From Streptomyces sp. RPA4-2 (lineage in GTDB: Bacteria > Actinomycetota > Actinomycetes > Streptomycetales > Streptomycetaceae): a DNA stretch of 64,000 bases. The DNA lies in NCBI RefSeq assembly GCF_012273515.2, contig NZ_CP050975.2:2046001-2110000 (forward strand), read 5' to 3'. The notes beneath the pieces are model-generated. The model worked only from the letters and a program-made list of their open reading frames with translations, made no database searches and had not been told where the DNA came from. The position numbers were made by a program, and so were the translations under genes. Positions 52,628 through 61,698 of this stretch are shown in pieces. How positions within the stretch are numbered: the stretch's first letter is position 1; the number at the start of each line of letters is the position of its first letter.

Positions 52628-54235
52628 TCAGCCGCCCACGCCGCGACCGAGCTCCCACAGCTGGAGCGTCGAGGAGGAGTTGAGGGCCCATTCGGCACCC
52701 GTGATGTCGTCCCGCGCGGCGATGTACTGCTTACCCTGCCACAGCGGCAGGATCGGCACGTCATCGGCCACTATGTTCTGGATCTCCGTAAGGCTCCTCG
52801 ACGCGGTGAGGCGGTCGGCCTCGCGACGCGAGTCCGGGATCAGCGTGCCGCGGATCTTGGTGTTCACGTACGGGGAGCCGAGGGTGTTGTCCTTGTCGAG
52901 GAACGGCGCCAGGTAGTTGTCGGCGTCCGGGAAGTCGGGGAACCAGCCCATGCCGTAGACCTGGTACTTGCCCTTCTGCTCGGCCGGGCGGAACGTCTCC
53001 CAGGGCGTGCCCTTGACGTCGACCTGGAACAGGCCGGTGGCGTTGAGCTGCTGCTTCAGCACCTCGAACTCCTGCTTGGTGGCCGTACCGTAGTGGTCGG
53101 TCGTGTAGTGCAGGGTGAGCTTCACCGGCGTGGTGATGCCGGCCTTGGACAGCGTCGTGGTGGCCCTGGCCACGCTCGGGTCGCCGTACTTGTTGAAGAA
53201 CGAGTTCGAGTGGCCGGTGATGGTGGCCGGGACGAGCGAGTACAGCGGCTCGGCCTGCGAGCCGTACACCTTGGAGACCAGATCGCCGCGGTTGATGACC
53301 TCGGCCATCGCCTGACGGACGGCCTTGCTCTTCACCGACGGGTCGTCGGTGTTGAAGCCGAGGTAGCGGATCTCGAGACCGGGCATCTCGACGAGGTCGA
53401 TGTTGCCGTCCGTGCCGAGGTTGCCGAGCTTCTTGATCTGCTCCGGCGTCATCGAACGGGTCATCAGGTCGATGTCGCCCTTGTCGAGCGCGGCGCCCAT
53501 GGCGTCCGCGCTGGCGAAGGACCGCATCTCGACCTTGTCGTTCTTCGGCTTCAGCAGACCCTTGTAGTTCGGGTTCTTGGTGAAGACCATCTTGACCGCC
53601 GCGTCGTTCTTGACATCGGCCTCAAGGGTGTACGGGCCGGAGCCGTCGACCTGGAACCCGTCGCGCAGCTTGCCCTTGTCGTAGTCCTTGGGGTTCACGA
53701 TGCCGGCGACCGGGGTCGACAGCTTGAACGGGAAGGTCGCGTCCGCGCTCTTGAGGTGGAAGATCACCTCGCGGTCGCCCTGCGCCTCGACGGTGTCGAC
53801 GGTGGACAGCAGCGCGAACACACCACTGTCGGCCTTGATCGCCATCGCGCGGTCGATCGAGAACTTCACGTCCTTGGCGGTGATCGGGTCACCGCTCGCG
53901 AACTTCAGGCCCTCACGCAGCTTGCACGCGTAGCGCTCGTTGCCGGAGTCGGTGAAACCGCAGCTCTCGGCGGCCTCGGGCTGGGGATCGCCGTCACCAC
54001 GGGGCTGGACCATCAGCGTCTGCACCGTCTGACGCAGGACGTTCCAGGTACCGACGTCGTACGCGTACGCCGGGTCAAAAGGAGCCGGGGCATCCTTCGA
54101 TGCGGTGAACCCGTCCGTGGTGCCGACGACGATCGCATCGCCGCTGTTGCCCCCGCTGCCGGAACCGCCACACGCGGCGAGCACCGGGGCGAGCAGACCC
54201 ACAACGGCCGGCAGCACCAAAGTCTTGCGGTTCAT
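52628..54235 (-). CDS. Second oligopeptide/nickel-type ABC substrate-binding lipoprotein
   Basis: 535 residues. The signal peptide RKTLVLPAVVGLLAPV ends at the lipobox LAACGG. The mature part matches its neighbour segment by segment: CKLREGLKFASGDPITAKDV, VRQAMAEVINRGDLVSKVYG, YQVYGMGWFPDFPDADNY and VADDVPILPLWQGKQYIAA. The ATG at 54235 has GGAGAAACTCGAGC upstream. It precedes its paralogue by 65 bp on the same strand, and both are orphans without transporter membrane genes. They may share a distant permease or act as receptors. Confidence 0.91.
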   Translation of the reverse strand: MNRKTLVLPAVVGLLAPVLAACGGSGSGGNSGDAIVVGTTDGFTASKDAPAPFDPAYAYDVGTWNVLRQTVQTLMVQPRGDGDPQPEAAESCGFTDSGNERYACKLREGLKFASGDPITAKDVKFSIDRAMAIKADSGVFALLSTVDTVEAQGDREVIFHLKSADATFPFKLSTPVAGIVNPKDYDKGKLRDGFQVDGSGPYTLEADVKNDAAVKMVFTKNPNYKGLLKPKNDKVEMRSFASADAMGAALDKGDIDLMTRSMTPEQIKKLGNLGTDGNIDLVEMPGLEIRYLGFNTDDPSVKSKAVRQAMAEVINRGDLVSKVYGSQAEPLYSLVPATITGHSNSFFNKYGDPSVARATTTLSKAGITTPVKLTLHYTTDHYGTATKQEFEVLKQQLNATGLFQVDVKGTPWETFRPAEQKGKYQVYGMGWFPDFPDADNYLAPFLDKDNTLGSPYVNTKIRGTLIPDSRREADRLTASRSLTEIQNIVADDVPILPLWQGKQYIAARDDITGAEWALNSSSTLQLWELGRGVGG

Positions 54236-54680
54236 GCTCGAGTTTCTCCAGAGCTGTCGTGTCCATGTACACGCCATACAGGGGTGGTGCGGGCGAGTCA
54301 CGGGGGTTATGGCGAGGTTCTCGCGATGACATTAGTCCGCACCGCCAGGACAGCTCACAGAGACCGGAGTTGAGTTCCCATCACGCTGCGAAACCGGGCG
54401 CGGACGCACCGATAACCCGACAGCGGAAGGATTCGTGCAGCGTTCCACCAATCGGGACACAAGGACGTCCCGATCACCCCCGAAAAGGGGATAACGGCAC
54501 ACGGCGAGCCCCCTGTCGACCCTCTGTCACGTGACGAACATCACATGGTCAACTTGGCCCGGGCGTACCGGAATTCGGCCGTCCGCCCACAGATCGAATT
54601 ACCCGCGGCGGCTCCGTTCCACTTACCCCCGGATACGCCACGACAATCCGATCTTTCGGATACGCACGCTGGGTGAACGC
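54236..54680. other. Promoter-bearing spacer, no gene seen
   Basis: 445 bp between the HAD gene's end and the start of the binding lipoprotein, with lower GC than elsewhere. It should contain the promoter of the lipoprotein genes. No frame resembles a protein, and no strong stem-loop or repeat was found. Confidence 0.5.
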
Positions 54681-55382
54681 CTAGCGCATTTCCGTCATCA
54701 GGCCGCGCAGAAAAGCCAGGTCGACCTCTTCCAGCGAGGTCACGACCGTGCGCCGGGCCGCGGGGGCGATGGGCGCGACCGAGGGTACGGCAACCACCTG
54801 GCAGCCCGCCGCCTCGGCGGCCGCGACGCCGGTGGCGGTGTCCTCGATGACCGCGCACCTGGCCGGATCCACGCCGAGACCGGCGGCGGCCAGCAGATAC
54901 GGGTCGGGGAACGGCTTCGTCCGCTCCACCTCGTCGCCCGCGACGGTCAGCGTGAAGTACTGGGGTCCGAGCGAGGCCAGGATCCGGTCGATGATGCGCC
55001 GGTGCGAGGCGGAGACCAGTGCGGTGGGAATCTCGTGCGCCGCGAGTTCCGCGAGGAGCCGGGTCGCGCCCGGCATCAGCGGCAGGGCCACGCCGATACG
55101 GCGCTCGAAGCCGTCGTTCAGCAGCACCGAGAGCTCGTCGAAGGTGATGTCGGCTCCGGTGGCCTCGATCAGGAAGTTGGCGCTGCGGGTCATGGGGCCG
55201 CCGACGACCACCTGGCGCCAGGAGTCGTCGAGGGCGTGCCCGAGGGTCCTGAAGATCTCGACCTCGACGTCCCACCAGAAGCCCTCGGTGTCCACCAGGG
55301 TGCCGTCCATGTCGAGGAGTACGGCTTGCAGTGCGGAGCCTTCGGCCGTACGGGTACCGAGCGCGGGGACCGTGCTGGTCAT
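54681..55382 (-). CDS. HAD-superfamily phosphatase (beta-phosphoglucomutase-like)
   Basis: 233 residues. HAD motif I is LLDMDGTLVDTE, motif II is LVSASHRRI, motif III lysine is in ERTKPFPDPYLLAA and motif IV is CAVIEDTATGV. The alpha-helical cap between motifs I and II is of the subfamily I type. The substrate is a small phosphorylated metabolite that cannot be named. The ATG at 55382 has AAGGAGG upstream; the longer in-frame extension is arginine-rich and unlikely. It follows metH on the same strand after a terminator-like stem. Confidence 0.9.
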   Translation of the reverse strand: MTSTVPALGTRTAEGSALQAVLLDMDGTLVDTEGFWWDVEVEIFRTLGHALDDSWRQVVVGGPMTRSANFLIEATGADITFDELSVLLNDGFERRIGVALPLMPGATRLLAELAAHEIPTALVSASHRRIIDRILASLGPQYFTLTVAGDEVERTKPFPDPYLLAAAGLGVDPARCAVIEDTATGVAAAEAAGCQVVAVPSVAPIAPAARRTVVTSLEEVDLAFLRGLMTEMR

Positions 55383-55568
55383 CCTGGCGCACCTCCTTGG
55401 GGGACGATCAGGCCGGTCACCCTTCGGAGAGCAAGGGGCGACCGGCCTGCGGTGGACCGACCAGTGTACGTCTCCCGTGGCCAGAGTGCCTCTCGACACC
55501 CGCGCGACGCGTGACAGGGCCCAGGGCCGTCCGGCGGCTCGCGCCGGACGGAGGCGCGAGGGGACCCC

Positions 55569-55629
55569 CCTCGTGCCGCGGCAGGGATGTTCGAGCGACG
55601 GGGCGGACGCCGCCTGTCGCGGCACGAGG
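55569..55629 (-). terminator. 17-bp stem-loop after metH
   Basis: Arm 55569-55585 pairs with 55613-55629 (one G-U pair) around a 27-nt loop, starting 24 bp past the metH stop. Confidence 0.75.
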
Positions 55630-55653
55630 CGGGCGGGAATTGCGCCACACGCC

Positions 55654-58600
55654 TCAGCGCGCGTTGAAGTACTTCGCCTCCGGGTGGTGGATCACGATGG
55701 CGTCCGTGGACTGCTCGGGGTGCAGCTGGAACTCCTCCGAGAGGTGCACGCCGATGCGCTCGGGCTCCAGGAGTTCGGCGATCTTCGCGCGGTCCTCCAG
55801 GTCGGGGCAGGCGCCGTAGCCGAGGGAGAAGCGGGCGCCCCGGTACTTGAGGGCGAACATGTCCTCGACGACCGCCGGGTCCTCCCCCGCGAAGCCGAGC
55901 TCCGAACGGACGCGGGCGTGCCAGTACTCGGCGAGCGCCTCCGCCAACTGCACGGACAGGCCGTGCAGTTCGAGGTAGTCGCGGTAGGAGTTGGACTCGA
56001 AGAGCTTGGCGGTCTCCTCGCCGATCCGGGAGCCGACGGTGACGACCTGGAGGCCGACGACATCCGTCTCACCGGACTCCTCGGGCCGGAAGAAGTCGGC
56101 CAGGCACAGCCGGCGTCCGCGGCGCTGGCGCGGGAAGGTGAACCGGGTGCGCTCGTTGCCCTGCTCGTCCAGCAGGATCAGGTCGTCGTCCTTGGACACG
56201 CACGGGAAGTAGCCGTAGACGACGGCCGCTTCGAGCAGGTTGTCGGTCTGCAGCTTGTCCAGCAGCCCGCGCAGCCGCGGCCGGCCCTCCGTCTCGACGA
56301 GCTCCTCGTACGTCGGTCCCTCGCCCGTACGGGCCTGCTTCAGACCCCACTGGCCCTTGAACAGCGCGCCCTCGTCCAGCCAGGACGCGTACTCCTTGAG
56401 CTGGATGCCCTTGATGACGCGGGTGCCCCAGAACGGCGGAGTGGGCACGGGGTTGTCGACGGCGACGTCGGAGCGGATGTGCCCCTCCTCCGGGCGCTCC
56501 TCGACCACGGTCTGCGCGGCGGCCGCCCGCACCCGGCGCTGCTTCAGTTCGGGCAGCACGGCCCCGGGCACGCCCCGCTTGACCCCGATCAGCGCGTCCA
56601 TCAGGCGCAGGCCCTCGAACGCGTCGCGGGCGTAGCGGACCTCGCCCTCGTAGATCTCGTACAGGTCCTGTTCCACGTACGCCCTGGTCAGGGCCGCACC
56701 GCCGAGGATGACCGGATAGTCGGCGGACAGCCCGCGCTGGTTGAGCTCCTCCAGGTTCTCCTTCATGATCACCGTGGACTTGACCAGCAGCCCGGACATG
56801 CCGATCACGTCGGCCCGGTGCTCCTCGGCGGCGTCCAGGATCGCGGAGACCGGCTGCTTGATGCCGAGGTTGACGACGTTGTAGCCGTTGTTGGACAGGA
56901 TGATGTCGACGAGGTTCTTGCCGATGTCGTGGACGTCTCCGCGCACGGTGGCCAGGACGATGGTGCCCTTGCCCTCGGAGTCCGACTTCTCCATGTGCGG
57001 TTCGAGGTAGGCCACCGCGGACTTCATGACCTCGGCGGACTGGAGCACGAACGGCAGCTGCATCTGGCCGGAGCCGAACAGTTCGCCGACCACCTTCATG
57101 CCGTCGAGGAGCGTCTCGTTGACGATGTCGAGGGCGGGGCGGTCCTGGAGGGCCTCGGCGAGGTCGTCCTCCAGGCCGTTCTTCTCGCCGTCGATGATGC
57201 GCCGCTTGAGCCGTTCGTCCAGGGGCAGCGCGGCGAGTTCCTCGGCCCTGCCCGCCTTCAGCGACTTGGTGGTGGCGCCCTCGAACAGCGCCATCAGCTT
57301 CTGCAGCGGGTCGTATCCCTCGGCGCGCCGGTCGTGGATGAGGTCGAGGGCGGTGGTGACCTGCTCCTCGTCGAAGCGCGCGATGGGCAGGATCTTGCTC
57401 GCGTGCACGATCGCGGAGTCGAGGCCCGCCTTGACGCACTCGTCGAGGAAGACCGAGTTGAGCAGGACGCGGGCCGCCGGGTTGAGGCCGAAGGAGATGT
57501 TCGACAGGCCCAGCGTGGTCTGGACGTCCGGGCGGCGCCGCTTCAGCTCGCGGATCGCCTCGATCGTCGCGATGCCGTCCTTCCGGGACTCCTCCTGACC
57601 GGTGCAGATGGTGAAGGTCAGGGTGTCGATGAGGATGTCCGACTCGTGGATGCCCCAGTTGCCCGTCAGGTCCTCGATCAGCCGTTCGGCGATGGCGACC
57701 TTGGTCTCGACGGTGCGGGCCTGGCCCTCCTCGTCGATGGTCAGCGCGATCAGTGCGGCGCCGTGCTCCCGGGCGAGCCCGGTCACCTTCGCGAAGCGCG
57801 ACTCGGGGCCGTCGCCGTCCTCGTAGTTGACGGAGTTGATGACGGCCCGGCCGCCGAGCTTCTCCAGGCCCGCGCGGATGACCTCGACCTCGGTCGAGTC
57901 GAGGACGATCGGCAGCGTCGAGGCGGTGGCGAAGCGTCCGGCGAGCTCCTCCATGTCCGCGACGCCGTCCCGGCCGACGTAGTCGACGCAGAGGTCGAGC
58001 ATGTGGGCGCCCTCGCGGATCTGGTCGCGGGCCATCTCCACGCAGTCGTCCCAGCGGGCCGCCAGCATCGCATCACGGAACTTCTTCGAACCGTTGGCGT
58101 TGGTGCGCTCGCCGATCGCCATGTACGCGGTGTCCTGGCGGAACGGCACGGTCTGGTAGAGCGACGCGGCGCCGGGTTCGGGCTGCGGGTGACGTTCGGT
58201 GGGTTCGACCCCCCGTACCCGCTCGACGAGCCGGCGCAGGTGCTCGGGCGTCGTACCGCAGCAGCCGCCGACCAGGGACAGGCCGTAGTCGCGGACGAAG
58301 TTCTCCTGCGCGTCGGCGAGGCCCTCGGGGTCGAGCGGGAAGTGCGCGCCGTCCTTGGTCAGGACCGGCAGGCCGGCGTTCGGCATACAGAGCAGCGGGA
58401 TACGGGAGTGCCGGGTGAGGTAGCGCAGGTGTTCGCTCATCTCGGCGGGGCCGGTCGAGCAGTTCAGGCCGATCATGTCGATGCCGAGCGGCTCCAGCGC
58501 GGTGAGCGCGGCGCCGATCTCGGAGCCCAGCAGCATGGTGCCGGTCGTCTCGAACGCCATCGAGCACAGCAGCGGGAGGTCGAGTCCGAGTGCCTCCATG

Positions 58601-59184
58601 GCGCGGCGGGCGCCCAGCAGGGAGGCCTTGGTCTGCAGCAGGTCCTGGGTGGTCTCGACGATCAGGGCGTCGGCGCCGCCGGCGATCAGTCCCTCGGCGT
58701 TGGCCTGGAAGCCGTCGCGCAGTGTGCCGTAGGCGACGTGGCCGAGGGTCGGCAGCTTGGTGCCGGGGCCGATGGAGCCGAGGACCCAGCGCCGGCGGCC
58801 GTCGCGGGAGGCGAAGCCGTCCGCGACCTCGCGGGCGATCCGGGCTCCCGCCTCGGACAGTTCGAGGACACGGTCGGCGATGTCGTACTCGGCCATGGCC
58901 GAGTGGTTCGCACCGAAGGTGTTCGTCTCGACGCAGTCGACGCCCACATCGAAATAGGCCTCGTGGACCGAACGGACGATGTCGGGCCGGGTGAGGTTCA
59001 GGATCTCGTTGCAGCCTTCGAGGTTCTCGAAGTCCTCCAGCGTCGGATCCTGCGCCTGCAGCATCGTGCCCATCGCGCCGTCGGCCACCACGACACGGCC
59101 GGCGAGGGCCTCGCGCAGTGCGGCGATACGGGTCCGGTTCTCGGCGAGCTCGGACGAAGGGGACGGGTTCGGCAACGAAGCCAT
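55654..59184 (-). CDS. metH: MetH, cobalamin-dependent methionine synthase
   Basis: 1176 residues in the standard order: homocysteine domain (about 1-330; VVADGAMGTMLQAQDP, zinc cysteines in LNCSTGP and GGCCGTTPEH), folate domain (about 345-640; AIGERTNANGSKKFR), cap and B12 domain (about 655-890; DVHDIGKN with cobalt-ligand His about 752, MSGLLVKST, VILGGAALT), and reactivation domain (PPFWGTRVIKG, GYGACPDLEDRAK). It transfers a methyl group from methyltetrahydrofolate to homocysteine. The ATG at 59184 has AGGGAGCACC upstream. No B12 or SAM riboswitch was recognised in the 272-bp leader. Confidence 0.96.
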   Translation of the reverse strand: MASLPNPSPSSELAENRTRIAALREALAGRVVVADGAMGTMLQAQDPTLEDFENLEGCNEILNLTRPDIVRSVHEAYFDVGVDCVETNTFGANHSAMAEYDIADRVLELSEAGARIAREVADGFASRDGRRRWVLGSIGPGTKLPTLGHVAYGTLRDGFQANAEGLIAGGADALIVETTQDLLQTKASLLGARRAMEALGLDLPLLCSMAFETTGTMLLGSEIGAALTALEPLGIDMIGLNCSTGPAEMSEHLRYLTRHSRIPLLCMPNAGLPVLTKDGAHFPLDPEGLADAQENFVRDYGLSLVGGCCGTTPEHLRRLVERVRGVEPTERHPQPEPGAASLYQTVPFRQDTAYMAIGERTNANGSKKFRDAMLAARWDDCVEMARDQIREGAHMLDLCVDYVGRDGVADMEELAGRFATASTLPIVLDSTEVEVIRAGLEKLGGRAVINSVNYEDGDGPESRFAKVTGLAREHGAALIALTIDEEGQARTVETKVAIAERLIEDLTGNWGIHESDILIDTLTFTICTGQEESRKDGIATIEAIRELKRRRPDVQTTLGLSNISFGLNPAARVLLNSVFLDECVKAGLDSAIVHASKILPIARFDEEQVTTALDLIHDRRAEGYDPLQKLMALFEGATTKSLKAGRAEELAALPLDERLKRRIIDGEKNGLEDDLAEALQDRPALDIVNETLLDGMKVVGELFGSGQMQLPFVLQSAEVMKSAVAYLEPHMEKSDSEGKGTIVLATVRGDVHDIGKNLVDIILSNNGYNVVNLGIKQPVSAILDAAEEHRADVIGMSGLLVKSTVIMKENLEELNQRGLSADYPVILGGAALTRAYVEQDLYEIYEGEVRYARDAFEGLRLMDALIGVKRGVPGAVLPELKQRRVRAAAAQTVVEERPEEGHIRSDVAVDNPVPTPPFWGTRVIKGIQLKEYASWLDEGALFKGQWGLKQARTGEGPTYEELVETEGRPRLRGLLDKLQTDNLLEAAVVYGYFPCVSKDDDLILLDEQGNERTRFTFPRQRRGRRLCLADFFRPEESGETDVVGLQVVTVGSRIGEETAKLFESNSYRDYLELHGLSVQLAEALAEYWHARVRSELGFAGEDPAVVEDMFALKYRGARFSLGYGACPDLEDRAKIAELLEPERIGVHLSEEFQLHPEQSTDAIVIHHPEAKYFNAR

Positions 59185-59385
59185 GAAGGTGCTCCCTGGA
59201 GTGCGACGGCTGTCGGCTTTGCGCTTCCCATGGAAGGCGCACGCCGTCAGGGTAGCCCGGAGCACCACCGGAGGGTCGGCGGCGTCCAGAGGACGGACGC
59301 GCGTGGCGGAGGCGACCGGGGTGTTAAGAACAGACGAGACATCTTGCGACCACCTATTAGCGAGAGCTCGTCGACGAACGGTAGT

Positions 59386-59402
59386 GTTCGACATTGCCGA
59401 AC
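59386..59402. promoter_or_regulatory. GylR-type operator before gylR
   Basis: GTTCGACATTGCCGAAC: an interrupted palindrome TTCG(A)CA(T)TG(C)CGAA. It ends 54 bp before gylR and matches the site before glpF at 15 of 17 positions, which fits GylR autoregulation. Confidence 0.8.
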
Positions 59403-59456
59403 GGCGGCAGCGCAGGGGCCCGCCAACGGCCCAAGGGGAACGGAGGCAGCACGGCG

Positions 59457-60221
59457 ATGGCACGGAACATCCAGTCGCTCGAACGGGCGGCGGCGATGCT
59501 GCGCCTGCTCGCGGGCGGCGAGCGACAGCTCGGCCTGTCCGACATCGCCTCGTCGCTGGGCCTGGCCAAAGGCACGGCTCACGGCATACTGCGCACCCTT
59601 CAGCAGGAGGGCTTCGTCGAACAGGACACCGTCTCCGGGCGCTACCAGCTCGGCGCCGAACTGCTGCGCCTCGGGACCACCTATCTGGACGTGCACGAAC
59701 TGCGGGCGCGGGCGCTGGTGTGGACCGACGACCTGGCCCGTTCCAGCGGGGAGAGCGTCTACCTGGGGGTCCTGCACCAACAGGGGGTGCTGATCGTGCA
59801 CCACGTGTTCCGGCCCGACGACAGCCGCCAGGTGCTGGAGGTCGGGGCCATGCAGCCGCTGCACTCCACGGCGCTGGGCAAGGTCCTGTCGGCGTACGAC
59901 CCGGTGGCGCACAGCGAGGTCCTGGAGGCCGAGCGCAACGAGTTCACGGCCCGGACGGTCAGTGCGCTGGAGCAGTTCGAAGGGGTTCTCGACCTGACCC
60001 GGGCGCGCGGGTACGCGGACGACGTCGAGGAGACCTGGACGGGCGTCGCCTCGGTCGCGGCCCCGATCCACAACCGGCGGCGCATGCCGGTCGGCGCGGT
60101 GGGCATCACCGGGGCCGTGGAGCGGGTCTGCAAGGACGGGGAGCTGCGCCCCGAGCTGATCGCGGCGGTGCGGGACTGCGCCCGCGCGGTGTCGCGGGAC
60201 CTGGGGGCCGGGCGGTTCTGA
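59457..60221 (+). CDS. gylR: GylR, IclR-family repressor of glycerol use
   Basis: 254 residues, the length I recall for S. coelicolor GylR. The IclR winged helix (about 5-60) reads SLERAAAMLRLLAGGERQLG and SSLGLAKGTAHGILRTLQQ. The effector domain has HSTALGKVLSAYDP and VASVAAPIHNRRRMPVGAVG. It represses glpFKD and its own gene, and is relieved by glycerol or glycerol-3-phosphate. The ATG at 59457 begins the usual MARNIQSLERAA start. It is divergent from metH and followed by the operon it controls. Confidence 0.95.
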   Translation: MARNIQSLERAAAMLRLLAGGERQLGLSDIASSLGLAKGTAHGILRTLQQEGFVEQDTVSGRYQLGAELLRLGTTYLDVHELRARALVWTDDLARSSGESVYLGVLHQQGVLIVHHVFRPDDSRQVLEVGAMQPLHSTALGKVLSAYDPVAHSEVLEAERNEFTARTVSALEQFEGVLDLTRARGYADDVEETWTGVASVAAPIHNRRRMPVGAVGITGAVERVCKDGELRPELIAAVRDCARAVSRDLGAGRF

Positions 60222-60607
60222 CGCCCGCCGGCGGCGCGCGGACGCCCGCGCGCGGCGGCTCGCGTGTCCGGGTGCGCCCGCCCCCGGCATGCCCGCGCGA
60301 TCCCCTCGGCCAACAGGCCGGTACGTCACCGACGTGCCGGCCTTTCGCGTGTCGCGCGTCTCCGCGTGACATGCCTGGAGCCGCACGGGGAACGTGCCCC
60401 GCAACCCCCCGCGGAACGCGCCCGGCATCCCCGCGGATCACACCCCGCATCCCCGCGGGACGCGCCCGGCGCACACACGACGTACCCGTTCGCGTGCGGT
60501 GCGCTCCCGCCAGAAGATCGATAGCTCACAGCAATCAATAACGATCGTGTTTTCGATAACGGAACCCTTGACGAGCTGGTAACACCGGAGCAAGACTCCC
60601 GTCCATC
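60222..60607. other. gylR-glpF spacer
   Basis: 386 bp without a gene. It has a small 8-bp GCGCGCGG/CCGCGCGC stem-loop at 60234-60253 just after gylR, then repeated CGCGGGA/CCCGCGG words at about 60400-60470, then a lower-GC stretch at 60520-60570 that probably contains glpF promoter elements before the operator. Confidence 0.5.
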
Positions 60608-60624
60608 GGTCGACATTGTCGAAC
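60608..60624. promoter_or_regulatory. GylR-type operator before glpFKD
   Basis: GGTCGACATTGTCGAAC; the core TCGACA/TGTCGA is a perfect inverted repeat around one T. It lies 125 bp before glpF and matches the gylR-proximal site at 15 of 17 positions. Confidence 0.8.
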
Positions 60625-60749
60625 ACCTGACGGCAAAAGCGTTAGGGTGTGGCAGTGCCAGCGGCCGTCATCGCCCTCACCCCCGAGGGCGCGAACCACC
60701 GGAGGGACCCGGGGTTCGGCTTCCTGGACGAAGGACAAAGGAGTCGCGG

Positions 60750-61538
60750 GTGTCCAGCTCCGACATCTTCATCGGCGAGACCATAGGTACCGCCATACTC
60801 ATCCTGCTCGGTGGTGGCGTCTGCGCCGCCGTCACGCTGAAGGCCTCGAAGGCCCGTAACGCCGGCTGGCTCGCCATCGCCTTCGGGTGGGGTTTCGCGG
60901 TCCTCACGGCCGTCTACACCTCCGCGCCGCTGTCCGGCGCGCACCTGAACCCGGCCGTGACGCTGGCGCTCACCATCAAGGACGGCGGCTGGAACAACCT
61001 GCCGGTGTACTGGGGCGGCCAGTTGCTCGGCGCCATGATCGGTGCCACGCTGGTCTGGGTCGTGTACTACGGGCAGTTCCGGGCGCACCTGACCGACCCC
61101 GAGATCGTCGGCGCGGCCGAGGAGCCGGCCGCCAAGGCCGTCGAGGCCGAGGAGCCGGCCGCCGGCCCGGTGCTCGGCATCTTCTCCACCGGCCCCGAGA
61201 TCCGCAACGCGGTGCAGAACCTCGCCACGGAGATCATCGGCACCGTGGTTCTGGTGCTCGCGGTCCTCACCCAGGGTCTGAACGACAAGGGCAACGGCCT
61301 CGGCCCCCTCGGCGCCCTGATCACCGCCCTCGTGGTCGTGTCGATCGGTCTCTCCCTCGGTGGCCCCACCGGCTACGCGATCAACCCGGCCCGTGACCTC
61401 GGTCCGCGCATCGTGCATGCCCTGCTCCCCCTGCCGAACAAGGGTGGTTCCGACTGGAGCTACGCCTGGGTCCCGGTCGTCGGTCCGCTGATCGGCGGCG
61501 CGATCGCCGCAGGCCTCTACAACGTCGCCTTCGCTTAG
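60750..61538 (+). CDS. glpF: GlpF, glycerol facilitator
   Basis: 262 residues with six membrane helices and both aquaporin-family boxes: [13 protein letters not shown] in the first half and [13 protein letters not shown] in the second; the Asp after NPAR is typical of glycerol channels. The loop between helices 3 and 4 (residues about 115-140, alanine/glutamate-rich with a repeated [12 protein letters not shown] element) is longer than usual. GTG start at 60750 with ACAAAGGAG upstream. First gene of the glpF-glpK-glpD operon. Confidence 0.95.
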   Translation: MSSSDIFIGETIGTAILILLGGGVCAAVTLKASKARNAGWLAIAFGWGFAVLTAVYTSAPLSGAHLNPAVTLALTIKDGGWNNLPVYWGGQLLGAMIGATLVWVVYYGQFRAHLTDPEIVGAAEEPAAKAVEAEEPAAGPVLGIFSTGPEIRNAVQNLATEIIGTVVLVLAVLTQGLNDKGNGLGPLGALITALVVVSIGLSLGGPTGYAINPARDLGPRIVHALLPLPNKGGSDWSYAWVPVVGPLIGGAIAAGLYNVAFA

Positions 61539-61698
61539 GAGCATCGCCGAAGCACCGCTCGGGAACACCGCCCAGGAGCACCGCCGAAGAGCCGAACGCC
61601 TCGAGGCACGCCCGGAGCACCGCTTACCGCACCTCCAGAGCAGCGCGACGTAAACACGTAGACACCGCCCTTCCATTCGGAACCTTCAGGAGCACACC

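Noticed and set aside
59185..59385. Cobalamin or SAM-type riboswitch before metH
   Set aside because: No B12-box-like or SAM-type core was recognised by eye; a covariance-model search would settle it.
54748..59793. Very long forward open frame antisense to metH
   Set aside because: It is the mirror of a strongly coding reverse-strand gene; high GC leaves long antisense frames, and the product has no recognisable domain.
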